Part shown: in pieces, positions 1-7,597 of the stretch
How positions within the stretch are numbered: position 1 is the stretch's first letter
How the letters are laid out: every line of letters starts with the position of its first letter
Source: Mesorhizobium sp. WSM4313
GTDB taxonomy: Bacteria > Pseudomonadota > Alphaproteobacteria > Rhizobiales > Rhizobiaceae
Assembly: GCF_002294725.1 (NCBI RefSeq)
Contig: NZ_NSFT01000017.1
Coordinates: forward strand, 33,110-97,109
Direction: 5' to 3'
DNA: 64,000 nt
The notes under the pieces: model-generated
The model's database searches: none
The model's input: the letters and a program-made list of their open reading frames with translations, nothing else
Told to the model about the DNA's origin: nothing
Program-made: the position numbers and the translations under genes

Positions 1-836
1 GCGAGATCGGCACCGCCGGCGGCACCGGCTACGTCATCGAATATGCCGGCGAAGCGATCCGCTCGCTGTCGATGGAAGGCCGCATGACGATCTGCAACAT
101 GTCGATCGAAGGCGGCGCCCGCGCCGGCCTGATCGCGCCGGACGAGACGACCTTTGCCTATGTCAAGGACAAGCCGCGCGCCCCGAAGGGCGCCGCCTGG
201 GACGCCGCGCTCGCCTATTGGAAGACCCTGCAGTCCGACGAAGGCGCGCATTTCGACAAGGTCGTCGTGCTCGACGCGCAGAAACTGCCGCCGATCGTCT
301 CCTGGGGTTCTTCGCCCGAGGACGTCGTCTCGGTGCAGGGTACCGTGCCCGATCCGCAAGAGATCGCGGACGAGAACAAGCGCAGCTCGAAGATCCGCGC
401 GCTCGACTATATGGGGCTGACGCCGGGAACCAGGATCACCGACATCGAGCTCGACCGCGTCTTCATCGGTTCCTGCACCAATGGCCGCATCGAGGACTTG
501 CGCGCCGCAGCCAAAGTGGTCGAGGGCAAGAAGGTCAATCCGCGCGTCAACGCCATGATCGTGCCGGGTTCGGGCCTGGTCAAGGAACAGGCGGAGGCCG
601 AGGGCCTCGACAAGATCTTCGTCGCCGCCGGCTTCGACTGGCGCGAGCCGGGCTGCTCGATGTGCCTGGCCATGAACGACGACCGGCTGAAGCCGCATGA
701 ACGCTGCGCCTCGACCTCGAACCGTAATTTCGAGGGCCGGCAGGGCTTCAAGGGCCGCACCCATCTGGTGTCGCCGGCCATGGCGGCGGCCGCGGCGATC
801 GCCGGCCACTTCGTCGACATCCGCGACTGGAAGTAA
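1..836 (+). CDS. leuC: 3-isopropylmalate dehydratase large subunit, C-terminal part
   Basis: Isomerises 2-isopropylmalate to 3-isopropylmalate in leucine biosynthesis, as a cytoplasmic heterodimer with LeuD. The window opens inside the gene; the reading frame starts at base 3 and gives 277 residues of a protein usually about 470 long. The aconitase-family iron-sulfur ligands are visible in FIGSCTNGRIEDL and PGCSMCLAMNDD, as is the RNFEGRQG stretch near the end. A strong hairpin with a T-run follows the stop, so the transcript probably ends here. leuD is not directly downstream, as is usual in rhizobia. Confidence 0.97.
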   Translation, partial: EIGTAGGTGYVIEYAGEAIRSLSMEGRMTICNMSIEGGARAGLIAPDETTFAYVKDKPRAPKGAAWDAALAYWKTLQSDEGAHFDKVVVLDAQKLPPIVSWGSSPEDVVSVQGTVPDPQEIADENKRSSKIRALDYMGLTPGTRITDIELDRVFIGSCTNGRIEDLRAAAKVVEGKKVNPRVNAMIVPGSGLVKEQAEAEGLDKIFVAAGFDWREPGCSMCLAMNDDRLKPHERCASTSNRNFEGRQGFKGRTHLVSPAMAAAAAIAGHFVDIRDWK

Positions 837-860
837 CAGCCGGCCGCGTCTCTCAACAAG

Positions 861-887
861 GGCCCGGACAGGACGTCCGGGCCTTTT
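861..887 (+). terminator. Rho-independent terminator after leuC
   Basis: A perfect 9-bp stem, GGCCCGGAC at 861-869 and GTCCGGGCC at 875-883, has a 5-base loop and is followed by TTTT. It lies between the convergent leuC and the minus-strand gene at 900-1205, so it may also end that transcript, although the T-run favours the plus strand. Confidence 0.8.
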
Positions 888-899
888 GCTTTCAGCGAT

Positions 900-1205
900 C
901 TATCTGCGAATGATCTCGTGAAACTCCTCGCGCCGGCCGGGCTCGTCGGCGGCGACGACCAAGGCCAGCTGCCGCTCGTCGAAAATCCTGAACCACTCGT
1001 CCCACTCCACGAGTTCGTAGCCGCCGCTGTTGATCGGACGCTCCGGGCGGTCGGTATCTTCATAGGCCTGCTGCCCAAAAACCAGCCGCAGCATGGGCTG
1101 CGTTCCAGCTTCGGGCGAGACGTCGACGATGGCCGGGAAGCCGGCGCGCGCCGCCGCCCAGGAGCGGATTTCATCGTGGTTCGTCAAAGTGATCGTGCCC
1201 GCCAT
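900..1205 (-). CDS. Conserved hypothetical protein, 101 aa
   Basis: A small soluble acidic protein starting MAGTITLTNHDEIRSW and ending in a run of charged residues. I do not recognise a named domain. The ATG at 1205 is preferred over upstream in-frame codons because GGGAGA lies about 9 bases before it. There is no signal peptide or membrane segment. It is convergent with leuC and its frame shows normal rhizobial codon use. Function unknown. Confidence 0.7.
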   Translation of the reverse strand: MAGTITLTNHDEIRSWAAARAGFPAIVDVSPEAGTQPMLRLVFGQQAYEDTDRPERPINSGGYELVEWDEWFRIFDERQLALVVAADEPGRREEFHEIIRR

Positions 1206-1365
1206 CTCGATCGTCTCCCGTCTGGCGTCTCCTGTCTGGCCGGACAACGCCGCTCCGGCAGGCCGGTTCCGCGTGGCATGCGATGTATCTATCGAGACTT
1301 AACCGCTTGTTTGGGCTTGCGTCCTAGTATCTCCCGTTGGGTAAGTTGGGAAAAGTCGCAGTCTT

Positions 1366-2562
1366 TTGGACACCGGTCTGCTCATAGCGCTGCTCAATCC
1401 GACGATAGCGCTGGCGCTCGGCGCTGCGTTCCTCGTGCTGTGGTCCTATCAGCGCCATCGACCGTATCTGGCTGTGCTCGGCGCGAGCTACTGCCTGTCG
1501 GCGCCGGGTTTCCTGCTGCAATATTTCACGCTTCCGATCGGCGTGGCGCTGACCAAGCTCGTTTCCAACATCTGCTTCACGATCGCGGCCTGCTGCCTCT
1601 CCAGCGCGATCATCGCGCGCTACGGGCGGCGCGTGCCCTATGTCGGGATCGGCATCGTGACCGGCGGCGGGCTCGCCGCCTTCATCTGGTTCATGTTCGT
1701 CCAGCCGGACCTCACCTGGCGCGTGCTTGCGATGAATTTCGGCTTCGGCGCGCTCAGCCTGCTGGTCGGCGCCGAGCTGAGAACGGTGCGCCACAACGGC
1801 CCAACCGAGAAAATCCTGCTCGTGCTGTCGCTGCTTTCGGGGCTGAACTTCATCGCCCGCACGCTGGTCGTCGTTATCGCGCACGGGCCGTTCCACGGCT
1901 ATGATGGGTTCTACGGATCGTCCTACTGGACGACCGCGCTGCTTTCGCACGCGCTGTTGTCGCTGCTGACCGCGCTTTGCCTGTTCACGGCGGCGGCGCT
2001 CGATGTGATGAGGGCGCTGAAGGACGAGACCCATACCGACCCGCTCTCGGGCATCCTCAATCGCCGCGGCTTCGAGGAGCGGGCGAACCTATTGCTCGAC
2101 CAGTGCGGCAAGGCCGGATTTCCCGTCGCGCTGGTGCTTGCCGATCTCGATCACTTCAAGGCGCTGAACGACCGGCACGGCCATGAGGCAGGCGACCGGG
2201 TGATTGCCGACTTCGCCGCCAAGCTGCGTTCCGCCACCGGCGCGCGCGGGGCCGCCGGCCGCATCGGCGGCGAAGAGTTCGCCGTGCTTTTGCCGCTGAG
2301 CGACCTGGCGTCGGCAAGGCTCTTCGCCGAAGCGATCCGTTCCTTCTATTCGGCCGGCGCGATCGAGGGCCTGCCGCCCGACACGAGGGTCACCGCAAGC
2401 TTCGGCGTTGCCGCCCGCACCGGCAGGGAAGGGCTGATGCCGCTGATGCGGCGCGCCGACGAGGCGCTCTACAAAGCCAAGAAGAACGGCCGCGACAGCG
2501 TGCGGCTTTCCTATGAGAGACCTGAAACCGCCTTCGCTGCCGAGCCGCTCGCCGTCGGCTGA
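1366..2562 (+). CDS. Membrane-bound diguanylate cyclase (GGDEF)
   Basis: Predicted to make cyclic di-GMP from two GTP. Residues 1-215 are hydrophobic with about six membrane helices and match no sensor domain I can name. A GGDEF domain covers about 220-385. The catalytic signature is GGEEF at 301-305, with the upstream LADLDHFKALND metal/GTP segment intact, so activity is likely. The inhibitory I-site (RxxD five residues before GGEEF) is absent: residues 292-295 are GARG. The start is a TTG at 1366 preceded by GGGAAAAG; no better ATG gives the first helix. No EAL domain or neighbouring effector is visible. Confidence 0.9.
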   Translation: MDTGLLIALLNPTIALALGAAFLVLWSYQRHRPYLAVLGASYCLSAPGFLLQYFTLPIGVALTKLVSNICFTIAACCLSSAIIARYGRRVPYVGIGIVTGGGLAAFIWFMFVQPDLTWRVLAMNFGFGALSLLVGAELRTVRHNGPTEKILLVLSLLSGLNFIARTLVVVIAHGPFHGYDGFYGSSYWTTALLSHALLSLLTALCLFTAAALDVMRALKDETHTDPLSGILNRRGFEERANLLLDQCGKAGFPVALVLADLDHFKALNDRHGHEAGDRVIADFAAKLRSATGARGAAGRIGGEEFAVLLPLSDLASARLFAEAIRSFYSAGAIEGLPPDTRVTASFGVAARTGREGLMPLMRRADEALYKAKKNGRDSVRLSYERPETAFAAEPLAVG

Positions 2563-2642
2563 TACATCCAGGCCCGGCGCAACCCCCTGCTAGTCCAGAA
2601 GGCGATCGCAACGTTCGCGATTGCCCGAAGCTCCTGCAATTT

Positions 2643-2799
2643 CGTCATCCTCGGGCTTGACCCGAGGATCCATGCCGTTACCTCCGTCGTAGAATGCTGC
2701 GGCGCAAATTCCGTAACCGCCGCAACGCCTTAATGGAACGGCATGGATTCTAGGGTCTGCGCGCGTCGCTCCGCTCCTTGCTTCGCCCTAGAATGACGA
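2643..2799 (+). repeat. Palindromic intergenic repeat, family A copy 1
   Basis: An element of about 157 bp ending CCCTAGAATGACGA. Its right arm (ACGGCATGGATTCTAGGG followed by CGCTCCGCTCCTTGC) recurs near 55.3 and 61.3 kb. The left arm differs from those copies and holds its own hairpin, TCCTCGGG at 2648-2655 pairing with CCCGAGGA at 2661-2668. It lies downstream of the diguanylate cyclase. It resembles rhizobial intergenic mosaic elements. The rest of 2563-2904 shows nothing else. Confidence 0.8.
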
Positions 2800-2904
2800 G
2801 CGCGTGGGCGTTTGCAGCTAATCGCAGAGGCCGGTCATGCGTTGGCATTAACTGTTCTTCGCCCGTCGATGTTTTTCTGTCCGGAATGTCCGACGAAGGA
2901 AGAT

Positions 2905-3093
2905 ATGGGCAGCGCTGACTTCATATTGATGATCAACCTGCTCGTCGCCGGGCTGCTGGCGGGGCCGTTCATGTCAATTGCCGGCCGCGATTGCGTGCGT
3001 GTCAAGCGCGCTGTGGCAGAGCCAAATGCCGACGGCCTTCAGCGGCAAGGATTGAGATTGGGCATCTCGCCGTCGGAAAGCCCATACATATAG
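2905..3093 (+). pseudogene. Possible remnant of a membrane GGDEF protein, or a 62-aa membrane peptide
   Basis: An ATG preceded by GAAGGA opens a frame starting MGSADFILMINLLVAGLL, a good membrane helix. From memory it resembles the N-terminus of rhizobial membrane diguanylate cyclases. After about 27 residues the hydrophobic pattern stops and an unrelated tail of about 35 residues runs to the stop, overlapping the convergent gene at 3039-3386 by 55 bases. I read it as the truncated head of a lost gene, but a real small membrane protein is possible. Confidence 0.3.
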
Positions 3094-3386
3094 GAACGGC
3101 CCTTGACCAGCACCGGCGGTTGGTAGCAGCCGGGCGCGCCAGTCTCGTCCGCATCGTCATAGATCACATCCGGCTGGCCGCCGGTGTATTGGGAAAGTTC
3201 TTTCGCGAGCTTGCCTTCGCCGACGATGATGCGCTTGTAGCCGGCGGCGCTGTCGATGACGAGATTGCCGAAGGAATCGGCATAGACGCGGTCGTGATGG
3301 CGCAAGCCGGCCTCGGCCGGCGCGGCGATCGCCAGCGCCGCCAGCGTTGCGGCCGCGAGGCTTATCCGCACTGAATTCGAACGCAT
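3039..3386 (-). CDS. Small secreted protein of unknown function, 115 aa
   Basis: It starts MRSNSVRISLAAATLAAL and has a Sec signal peptide probably cut after PAEA near residue 26, so the product should be periplasmic or exported. The mature part contains a YKRIIVGEGKLAKEL segment and two cysteines (GAPGCYQPP and the final NPCR) that could form a disulfide. I recognise no domain. A CtrA-like TTAA-N7-TTAA box lies about 60 bases upstream of the start. Confidence 0.75.
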   Translation of the reverse strand: MRSNSVRISLAAATLAALAIAAPAEAGLRHHDRVYADSFGNLVIDSAAGYKRIIVGEGKLAKELSQYTGGQPDVIYDDADETGAPGCYQPPVLVKGRSYMYGLSDGEMPNLNPCR

Positions 3387-3444
3387 GTCGCTCTCCCTGG
3401 TCGGCGCGCAGATCGCGCGCCTGGAATCCGGTTCGAATCGGAAA

Positions 3445-3459
3445 TTAACTCTTTCTTAA
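3445..3459 (-). promoter_or_regulatory. CtrA-like box upstream of the secreted-protein gene
   Basis: TTAA at 3445-3448, seven bases, then TTAAC from 3456 matches the alphaproteobacterial CtrA consensus TTAA-N7-TTAA. Two more TTAA words with spacings of 6 and 9 lie just to its right. It is 59 bases upstream of the minus-strand gene starting at 3386 and about 300 bases from the plus-strand lipoprotein gene. Apart from this cluster and the family E repeat at 3658, bases 3387-3754 hold nothing I can name. Confidence 0.45.
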
Positions 3460-3657
3460 CATTTGTTAAGAGGCGGGAGGCTTTCGGCGCCGGTTCTTAA
3501 GGAACATGGTTAATTTTCGAGGATCGAGCTCCATCAGGCGACGGGCGCGGTTCTGGATAGCCGGCTGACCCAGGGTCAACTTGATCTTGCGGCGCCGCAT
3601 GGCTACAGCGGTCCACCGTCTCACGGAAAGGGCAACCGCCTATCTCGTTGTTTCGAT

Positions 3658-3724
3658 GCAATTCCGGACGGAAGGCCACGGCCAAGGCGCCGAACCCAAC
3701 CGTTCACTTTTTTCCTGGAATTGC
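3658..3724 (+). repeat. GCAATTCC...GGAATTGC repeat, family E copy 1
   Basis: A 67-bp element bounded by GCAATTCCGGACGGAAGG on the left and TTTCCTGGAATTGC on the right, so its ends are inverted copies of GCAATTCC. The middle holds CCGAACCCAACCGTTCAC. Four related copies occur at 21807, 24702, 42950 (short) and 58019. It lies just upstream of the lipoprotein gene and could carry its 5' leader. Confidence 0.85.
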
Positions 3725-3754
3725 TGTAGCGTGCCGCGCACGAAAGGGCAGCGC

Positions 3755-4282
3755 ATGAGCTTTGGCCACACGGTTCGGGTGTCGATCACCATCCCGCTGC
3801 TTCTGGCGGCCGCGGCTTGCGTGCCGCAGGACGGCGCGCCGAAGGCGGCGAATGCCGCCCCACCCGCTGGCTCGACTGCTCCGGCCCCGCAGTCCGCTGC
3901 ACCCGTGGTGCCGCCAGCAGCTGCAACACCCCCGATACCTGCAACAGCCCCGGTAGCTACAACCGCGCCGGCACCTGCAACGACCAAGACCCCCGCAACC
4001 CGCGCGCCCGCAACCAAGATCGTCACAGACCTTACCGTGCCGCGGTCCGGCATCGGCACGGCCAACTATAGATGCGGCAATGGCGGCATGATCACCATCC
4101 AGAATCTCGGCTCGTCGTTACGCCTGGTCCGCCCGGACGGCTCGACCGAGGAATTCGCGGCCTCACCCACCAACCAGAGCAGCCGTTACCAGGAAGCGGC
4201 GACGCATGACGCAATCGTGATCGACGGACGCGAAGCGCTGGTGATGAAGAGAGGATCGACGCCGCAGACTTGTCGGAGATAG
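3755..4282 (+). CDS. Putative lipoprotein with Ala/Pro/Thr-rich linker and MliC-like C-terminal domain
   Basis: A 175-residue envelope protein. Residues 1-21 form a lipoprotein signal peptide, with the lipobox ending AAAAC at Cys22. Residues about 25-95 are a low-complexity Ala/Pro/Thr linker. The last 75 residues (YRCGNGGMITIQNLG through TPQTCRR) have the two-cysteine pattern and GSTEEF/ASPTNQSSRY segments of MliC/PliC lysozyme-inhibitor-like domains; this assignment is by eye. The ATG at 3755 fits the signal peptide and follows GAAAGGG. No operon partner. Confidence 0.75.
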   Translation: MSFGHTVRVSITIPLLLAAAACVPQDGAPKAANAAPPAGSTAPAPQSAAPVVPPAAATPPIPATAPVATTAPAPATTKTPATRAPATKIVTDLTVPRSGIGTANYRCGNGGMITIQNLGSSLRLVRPDGSTEEFAASPTNQSSRYQEAATHDAIVIDGREALVMKRGSTPQTCRR

Positions 4283-4400
4283 CGCTCTTTGTTGCACTGC
4301 AACGAATGCTGCGCCGGCGTCGGAACAGCCGCTAATCGATTGAAGCGCGTGAAGGCCAATTTCTCACACTAAATGATGTTTCCAAAACGATTTTCCGGCT

Positions 4401-4429
4401 TTGACGCGGTGCAAAAAGAGCATTAGAAA
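4401..4429 (+). promoter_or_regulatory. sdhC: Candidate sdh promoter
   Basis: TTGACG at 4401-4406, a 17-base spacer and TAGAAA at 4424-4429 resemble a vegetative sigma-70 promoter and sit about 75 bases before sdhC. The same 4283-4502 gap holds a perfect palindrome, TTGCACTGCAA, at 4292-4302 whose role is unknown. Confidence 0.35.
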
Positions 4430-4502
4430 CCGGCTGTCCGGAGCCATATATGAGGGCGGCAAAGGCCGCATCGCGGCTCCAGGATGCCGATCTGGGGGAG
4501 CC

Positions 4503-4925
4503 ATGAGCAAATCACCAGCCACCCGCGCAGTTGCCAGACGTGAACGGCCGCTCTCGCCGCATCTGACGATCTACCGGCCGCCGATCACGATGACGATGTC
4601 GATCATCCATCGTATCACCGGCGGCGCGCTCTATTTCGGAACGCTGCTGGTGGCGGCGTGGCTGATCGCCGCTGCGAGCTCGCAGGCCGCCTTCGACTGG
4701 GTCAACTGGGCCTTCGGCTCCTGGCTCGGCCGGCTGGTCCTGTTCGGCTACACCTGGGCGCTGATGCACCACATGCTGGGCGGGCTGCGCCATCTTATCT
4801 GGGACACCGGCGCGGGACTGGAAAAACACACCGCGTCCAGGATCGCCTGGGCGACGCTCGCCGGGTCGATCGTGCTCACGCTTCTGATCTGGGTCGCCGG
4901 CTATATGGCGCGGGGAGCTTTCTGA
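4503..4925 (+). CDS. sdhC: Succinate dehydrogenase cytochrome b556 subunit
   Basis: One of the two membrane anchors of complex II; it binds heme b and ubiquinone. The product has 140 residues. Family signatures are SPHLTIYRPPIT near residue 19 and SIIHRITGG, which carries the quinone-site Ser/Arg. Three membrane helices follow, with the heme-ligand histidine region LMHHMLGGLRH. The ATG at 4503 is preceded by GGGGGAG. Its stop overlaps the sdhD start by one base (TGATG), indicating translational coupling. Confidence 0.96.
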   Translation: MSKSPATRAVARRERPLSPHLTIYRPPITMTMSIIHRITGGALYFGTLLVAAWLIAAASSQAAFDWVNWAFGSWLGRLVLFGYTWALMHHMLGGLRHLIWDTGAGLEKHTASRIAWATLAGSIVLTLLIWVAGYMARGAF

Positions 4926-5320
4926 TGGCCGCCAACAATTCGGACATGCGCACGCCGCTGGCGAAGGTCCGCGGCCTCGGGTCGGCCCGCGAGGGAACCG
5001 GGCATTTCTGGCGGCAGCGGCTGACCGCCATCGCCAACATTCCGTTGATCCTGTTCTTCGTCGGCTTCCTGATCGCGATCAACGGCCATGACTACACGGA
5101 TGTGCGGGCGGCGCTTGCGAACCCGTTCGTGGTGGTCATGCTCGGGCTGGTGCTGATCTCGCCGCTTTACCACATGCGCATCGGCATGCAGGTGATCATC
5201 GAGGATTACGTGCATGGCGAAGGCATGAGGCTGGCGCTGATCGCTCTCAACACCTTCTTCTGCGTGGCAGTCGGCGTCGCTTCGCTGTTTGCCCTGCTCA
5301 AACTCGCATTCGGAGGCTGA
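4925..5320 (+). CDS. sdhD: Succinate dehydrogenase hydrophobic membrane anchor
   Basis: The second membrane anchor of complex II, 131 residues, with three helices after a soluble head containing GTGHFWRQRLTA. The HMRIGMQVIIEDYVH segment has the conserved His/Asp-Tyr residues involved in heme and quinone binding. It starts inside the sdhC stop codon and ends 4 bases before the sdhA start, so it is part of a tightly coupled operon. Confidence 0.96.
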   Translation: MAANNSDMRTPLAKVRGLGSAREGTGHFWRQRLTAIANIPLILFFVGFLIAINGHDYTDVRAALANPFVVVMLGLVLISPLYHMRIGMQVIIEDYVHGEGMRLALIALNTFFCVAVGVASLFALLKLAFGG

Positions 5321-5324
5321 CGTC

Positions 5325-7160
5325 TTGGCCAACGCAAACACCGCCAACGCGGCTTCCGCCTACACTTTCGTCGACCATAAATTCGACGTTGTGATCGTCG
5401 GTGCCGGCGGCGCCGGCCTGCGCGCCACGCTCGGCATGGCCGAGCAGGGATTGCGCACCGCCTGCATCACCAAAGTGTTCCCAACGCGCTCGCACACCGT
5501 CGCGGCGCAAGGCGGCATCGCCGCCTCGCTGTCGAACATGGGGCCGGACTCCTGGCAATGGCACATGTACGACACCGTCAAGGGCTCGGACTGGCTGGGC
5601 GATGTCGACGCCATGGAATACATGGTGCGCGAAGCGCCGGCCGCCGTCTACGAGCTCGAGCATTATGGCGTGCCGTTCTCACGCACCGAGGAAGGCAAGA
5701 TCTACCAGCGGCCGTTCGGCGGCCATATGATGAACTATGGCGACGGTCCGCCGGTGCAGCGCACCTGCGCGGCCGCCGACCGCACCGGCCACGCCATCCT
5801 GCACACGCTCTACGGCCAATCGCTGAAGAACAACGCGCAGTTCTTCATCGAATATTTCGCGCTCGACCTGATCATGGAGCCGGACGGCACCTGCACCGGC
5901 GTCGTGGCCTGGAACCTCGACGACGGCACAATCCATCGCTTCTCGGCCAAGATGGTGGTGCTGGCGACCGGCGGCTATGGGCGGACCTATTTCTCCGCCA
6001 CCTCGGCGCATACTTGCACCGGCGACGGCGGCGGCATGGCGGCCAGAGCCGGGCTGCCGCTGCAGGACATGGAGTTCGTGCAGTTCCATCCGACTGGCAT
6101 CTACGGCGCCGGCTGCCTGATCACCGAGGGCGCGCGCGGCGAAGGCGGCTATCTCGTCAATTCCGAGGGCGAGCGCTTCATGGAGCGCTACGCGCCGTCG
6201 GCCAAGGACCTCGCCTCGCGCGACGTCGTCTCGCGCTGCATGACGCTGGAGATCCGCGAGGGCCGCGGCGTCGGCAAGAACAAGGACCACATCTTCCTGC
6301 ATCTCGACCATCTTGACCCGGCGGTGCTGCACGAGCGGCTGCCGGGTATTTCCGAGTCGGCCAAGATCTTCGCCGGCGTCGACCTCACCAAGGAGCCGAT
6401 CCCGGTGCTGCCGACGGTGCACTACAATATGGGCGGCGTGCCGACCAATTACTGGGGCGAGGCGCTCAATCCGACCTTCGACAATCCGGACCGCGTGTCG
6501 CCCGGCCTGATGGCGGTGGGCGAGGCCGGCTGCGCCTCAGTGCACGGCGCCAACCGGCTCGGCTCCAACTCGCTGATCGACCTCGTCGTGTTCGGCCGCG
6601 CGGCGGCGATCCGCGCCGGCCATGTGATCGACCGCAAGTCGGCGATCCCGTCGCCCAACGCGGCCTCGGTCGAGAAGATCATGGAGCGCTTCGACAGGCT
6701 GCGCCATGCCAACGGCTCGACGCCGACGGCCGTGCTGCGCGAGAAGATGCAGCGCGCCATGCAGGAAGACGCCGCCGTATTCCGCACGCAGGAGTCGCTG
6801 GAGAACGGCTGCAGGCGCATTTCGGAACTCTGGGGCGAGCTCAAGGACATCAAGGTCACCGACCGCTCGATGATCTGGAATTCCGACCTCGTCGAGACGC
6901 TGGAGCTGGAAAACCTGATGGCCAACGCCATCACCACGGTCTACGGCGCCGAGGCGCGCAAGGAGAGCCGCGGCGCGCATGCGCGCGAGGATTTCTCGGC
7001 GCGCGACGACGCCAACTGGCGCAAGCATACGCTGGCCCATCTGAGCGAGGACGGCAAGGTGACGCTGACCTACAGGCCGGTGCATACCGAGCCGCTGCTG
7101 GCCGAAAAGGACGGCGGCATCAGCCTGGCCAAGATCGCGCCGAAGGCGCGGGTGTATTGA
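5325..7160 (+). CDS. sdhA: Succinate dehydrogenase flavoprotein subunit
   Basis: Oxidises succinate to fumarate in the TCA cycle with covalently bound FAD; 611 residues, normal length. The Rossmann motif VVIVGAGGAGLRA is near residue 22. The FAD-linking histidine is His57 in RSHTVAAQGG. The active-site stretches HPTGIYGAGCLITEGARGEG and RLGSNSLIDLVVFGR are intact. The TTG at 5325 is chosen as start because GGAGG lies 8 bases upstream and the N-terminus then matches the family; an in-frame ATG at 5289 would overlap sdhD by 32 bases. Confidence 0.97.
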   Translation: MANANTANAASAYTFVDHKFDVVIVGAGGAGLRATLGMAEQGLRTACITKVFPTRSHTVAAQGGIAASLSNMGPDSWQWHMYDTVKGSDWLGDVDAMEYMVREAPAAVYELEHYGVPFSRTEEGKIYQRPFGGHMMNYGDGPPVQRTCAAADRTGHAILHTLYGQSLKNNAQFFIEYFALDLIMEPDGTCTGVVAWNLDDGTIHRFSAKMVVLATGGYGRTYFSATSAHTCTGDGGGMAARAGLPLQDMEFVQFHPTGIYGAGCLITEGARGEGGYLVNSEGERFMERYAPSAKDLASRDVVSRCMTLEIREGRGVGKNKDHIFLHLDHLDPAVLHERLPGISESAKIFAGVDLTKEPIPVLPTVHYNMGGVPTNYWGEALNPTFDNPDRVSPGLMAVGEAGCASVHGANRLGSNSLIDLVVFGRAAAIRAGHVIDRKSAIPSPNAASVEKIMERFDRLRHANGSTPTAVLREKMQRAMQEDAAVFRTQESLENGCRRISELWGELKDIKVTDRSMIWNSDLVETLELENLMANAITTVYGAEARKESRGAHAREDFSARDDANWRKHTLAHLSEDGKVTLTYRPVHTEPLLAEKDGGISLAKIAPKARVY

Positions 7161-7162
7161 CC

Positions 7163-7597
7163 ATGGCGCAGGCGACCACGGGATATTCCGGCACGCCGCT
7201 CCCGGCCAAGCTTGGCCTCAGGGACGGCATGGTCGCCGCCTTTATCGCGCTGCCGCCAGAGCTCGATGCGCTGACCGAGGCGGTGTCCTTTGCCGGCGTC
7301 GACAGGCTCGCCGAGTGGTCGGCGATCTCGGGCAGCCGGAAATACGATGCCGTGCACGCCTTCACCCGGCAGCGCGCCGAGGTCGAGGACGGCCTGGCCG
7401 GCATCGAGACGGCGATCAAGCGCGACGGCATGGTCTGGGTCTCTTGGCCGAAGAAGGCATCGAAAGTGCCGACCGACGTCACCGAGGACGTCATCCGGTC
7501 GGAGGCGCTGAAGCGCGACCTGGTCGACGTCAAGGTCGCCGCCGTGAACGAAATCTGGTCCGGGCTGAAGCTCGTCATCCGAAAGGACCGCAGGTAA
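7163..7597 (+). CDS. DUF3052-type protein inside the sdh operon
   Basis: 144 residues, soluble, with GYSGTPLPAKLGLRDGM near the N-terminus and GMVWVSWPKKASKVPTDV toward the C-terminus, the two conserved blocks of DUF3052-type proteins. The family has no established biochemical role that I know of. The gene starts 2 bases after the sdhA stop (a TTG at 7157 would overlap sdhA) and its TAA overlaps the sdhB ATG by one base. It must be cotranscribed and coupled with sdhB, which suggests a role in complex II assembly or regulation, or simply a neutral insertion. Confidence 0.85.
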   Translation: MAQATTGYSGTPLPAKLGLRDGMVAAFIALPPELDALTEAVSFAGVDRLAEWSAISGSRKYDAVHAFTRQRAEVEDGLAGIETAIKRDGMVWVSWPKKASKVPTDVTEDVIRSEALKRDLVDVKVAAVNEIWSGLKLVIRKDRR

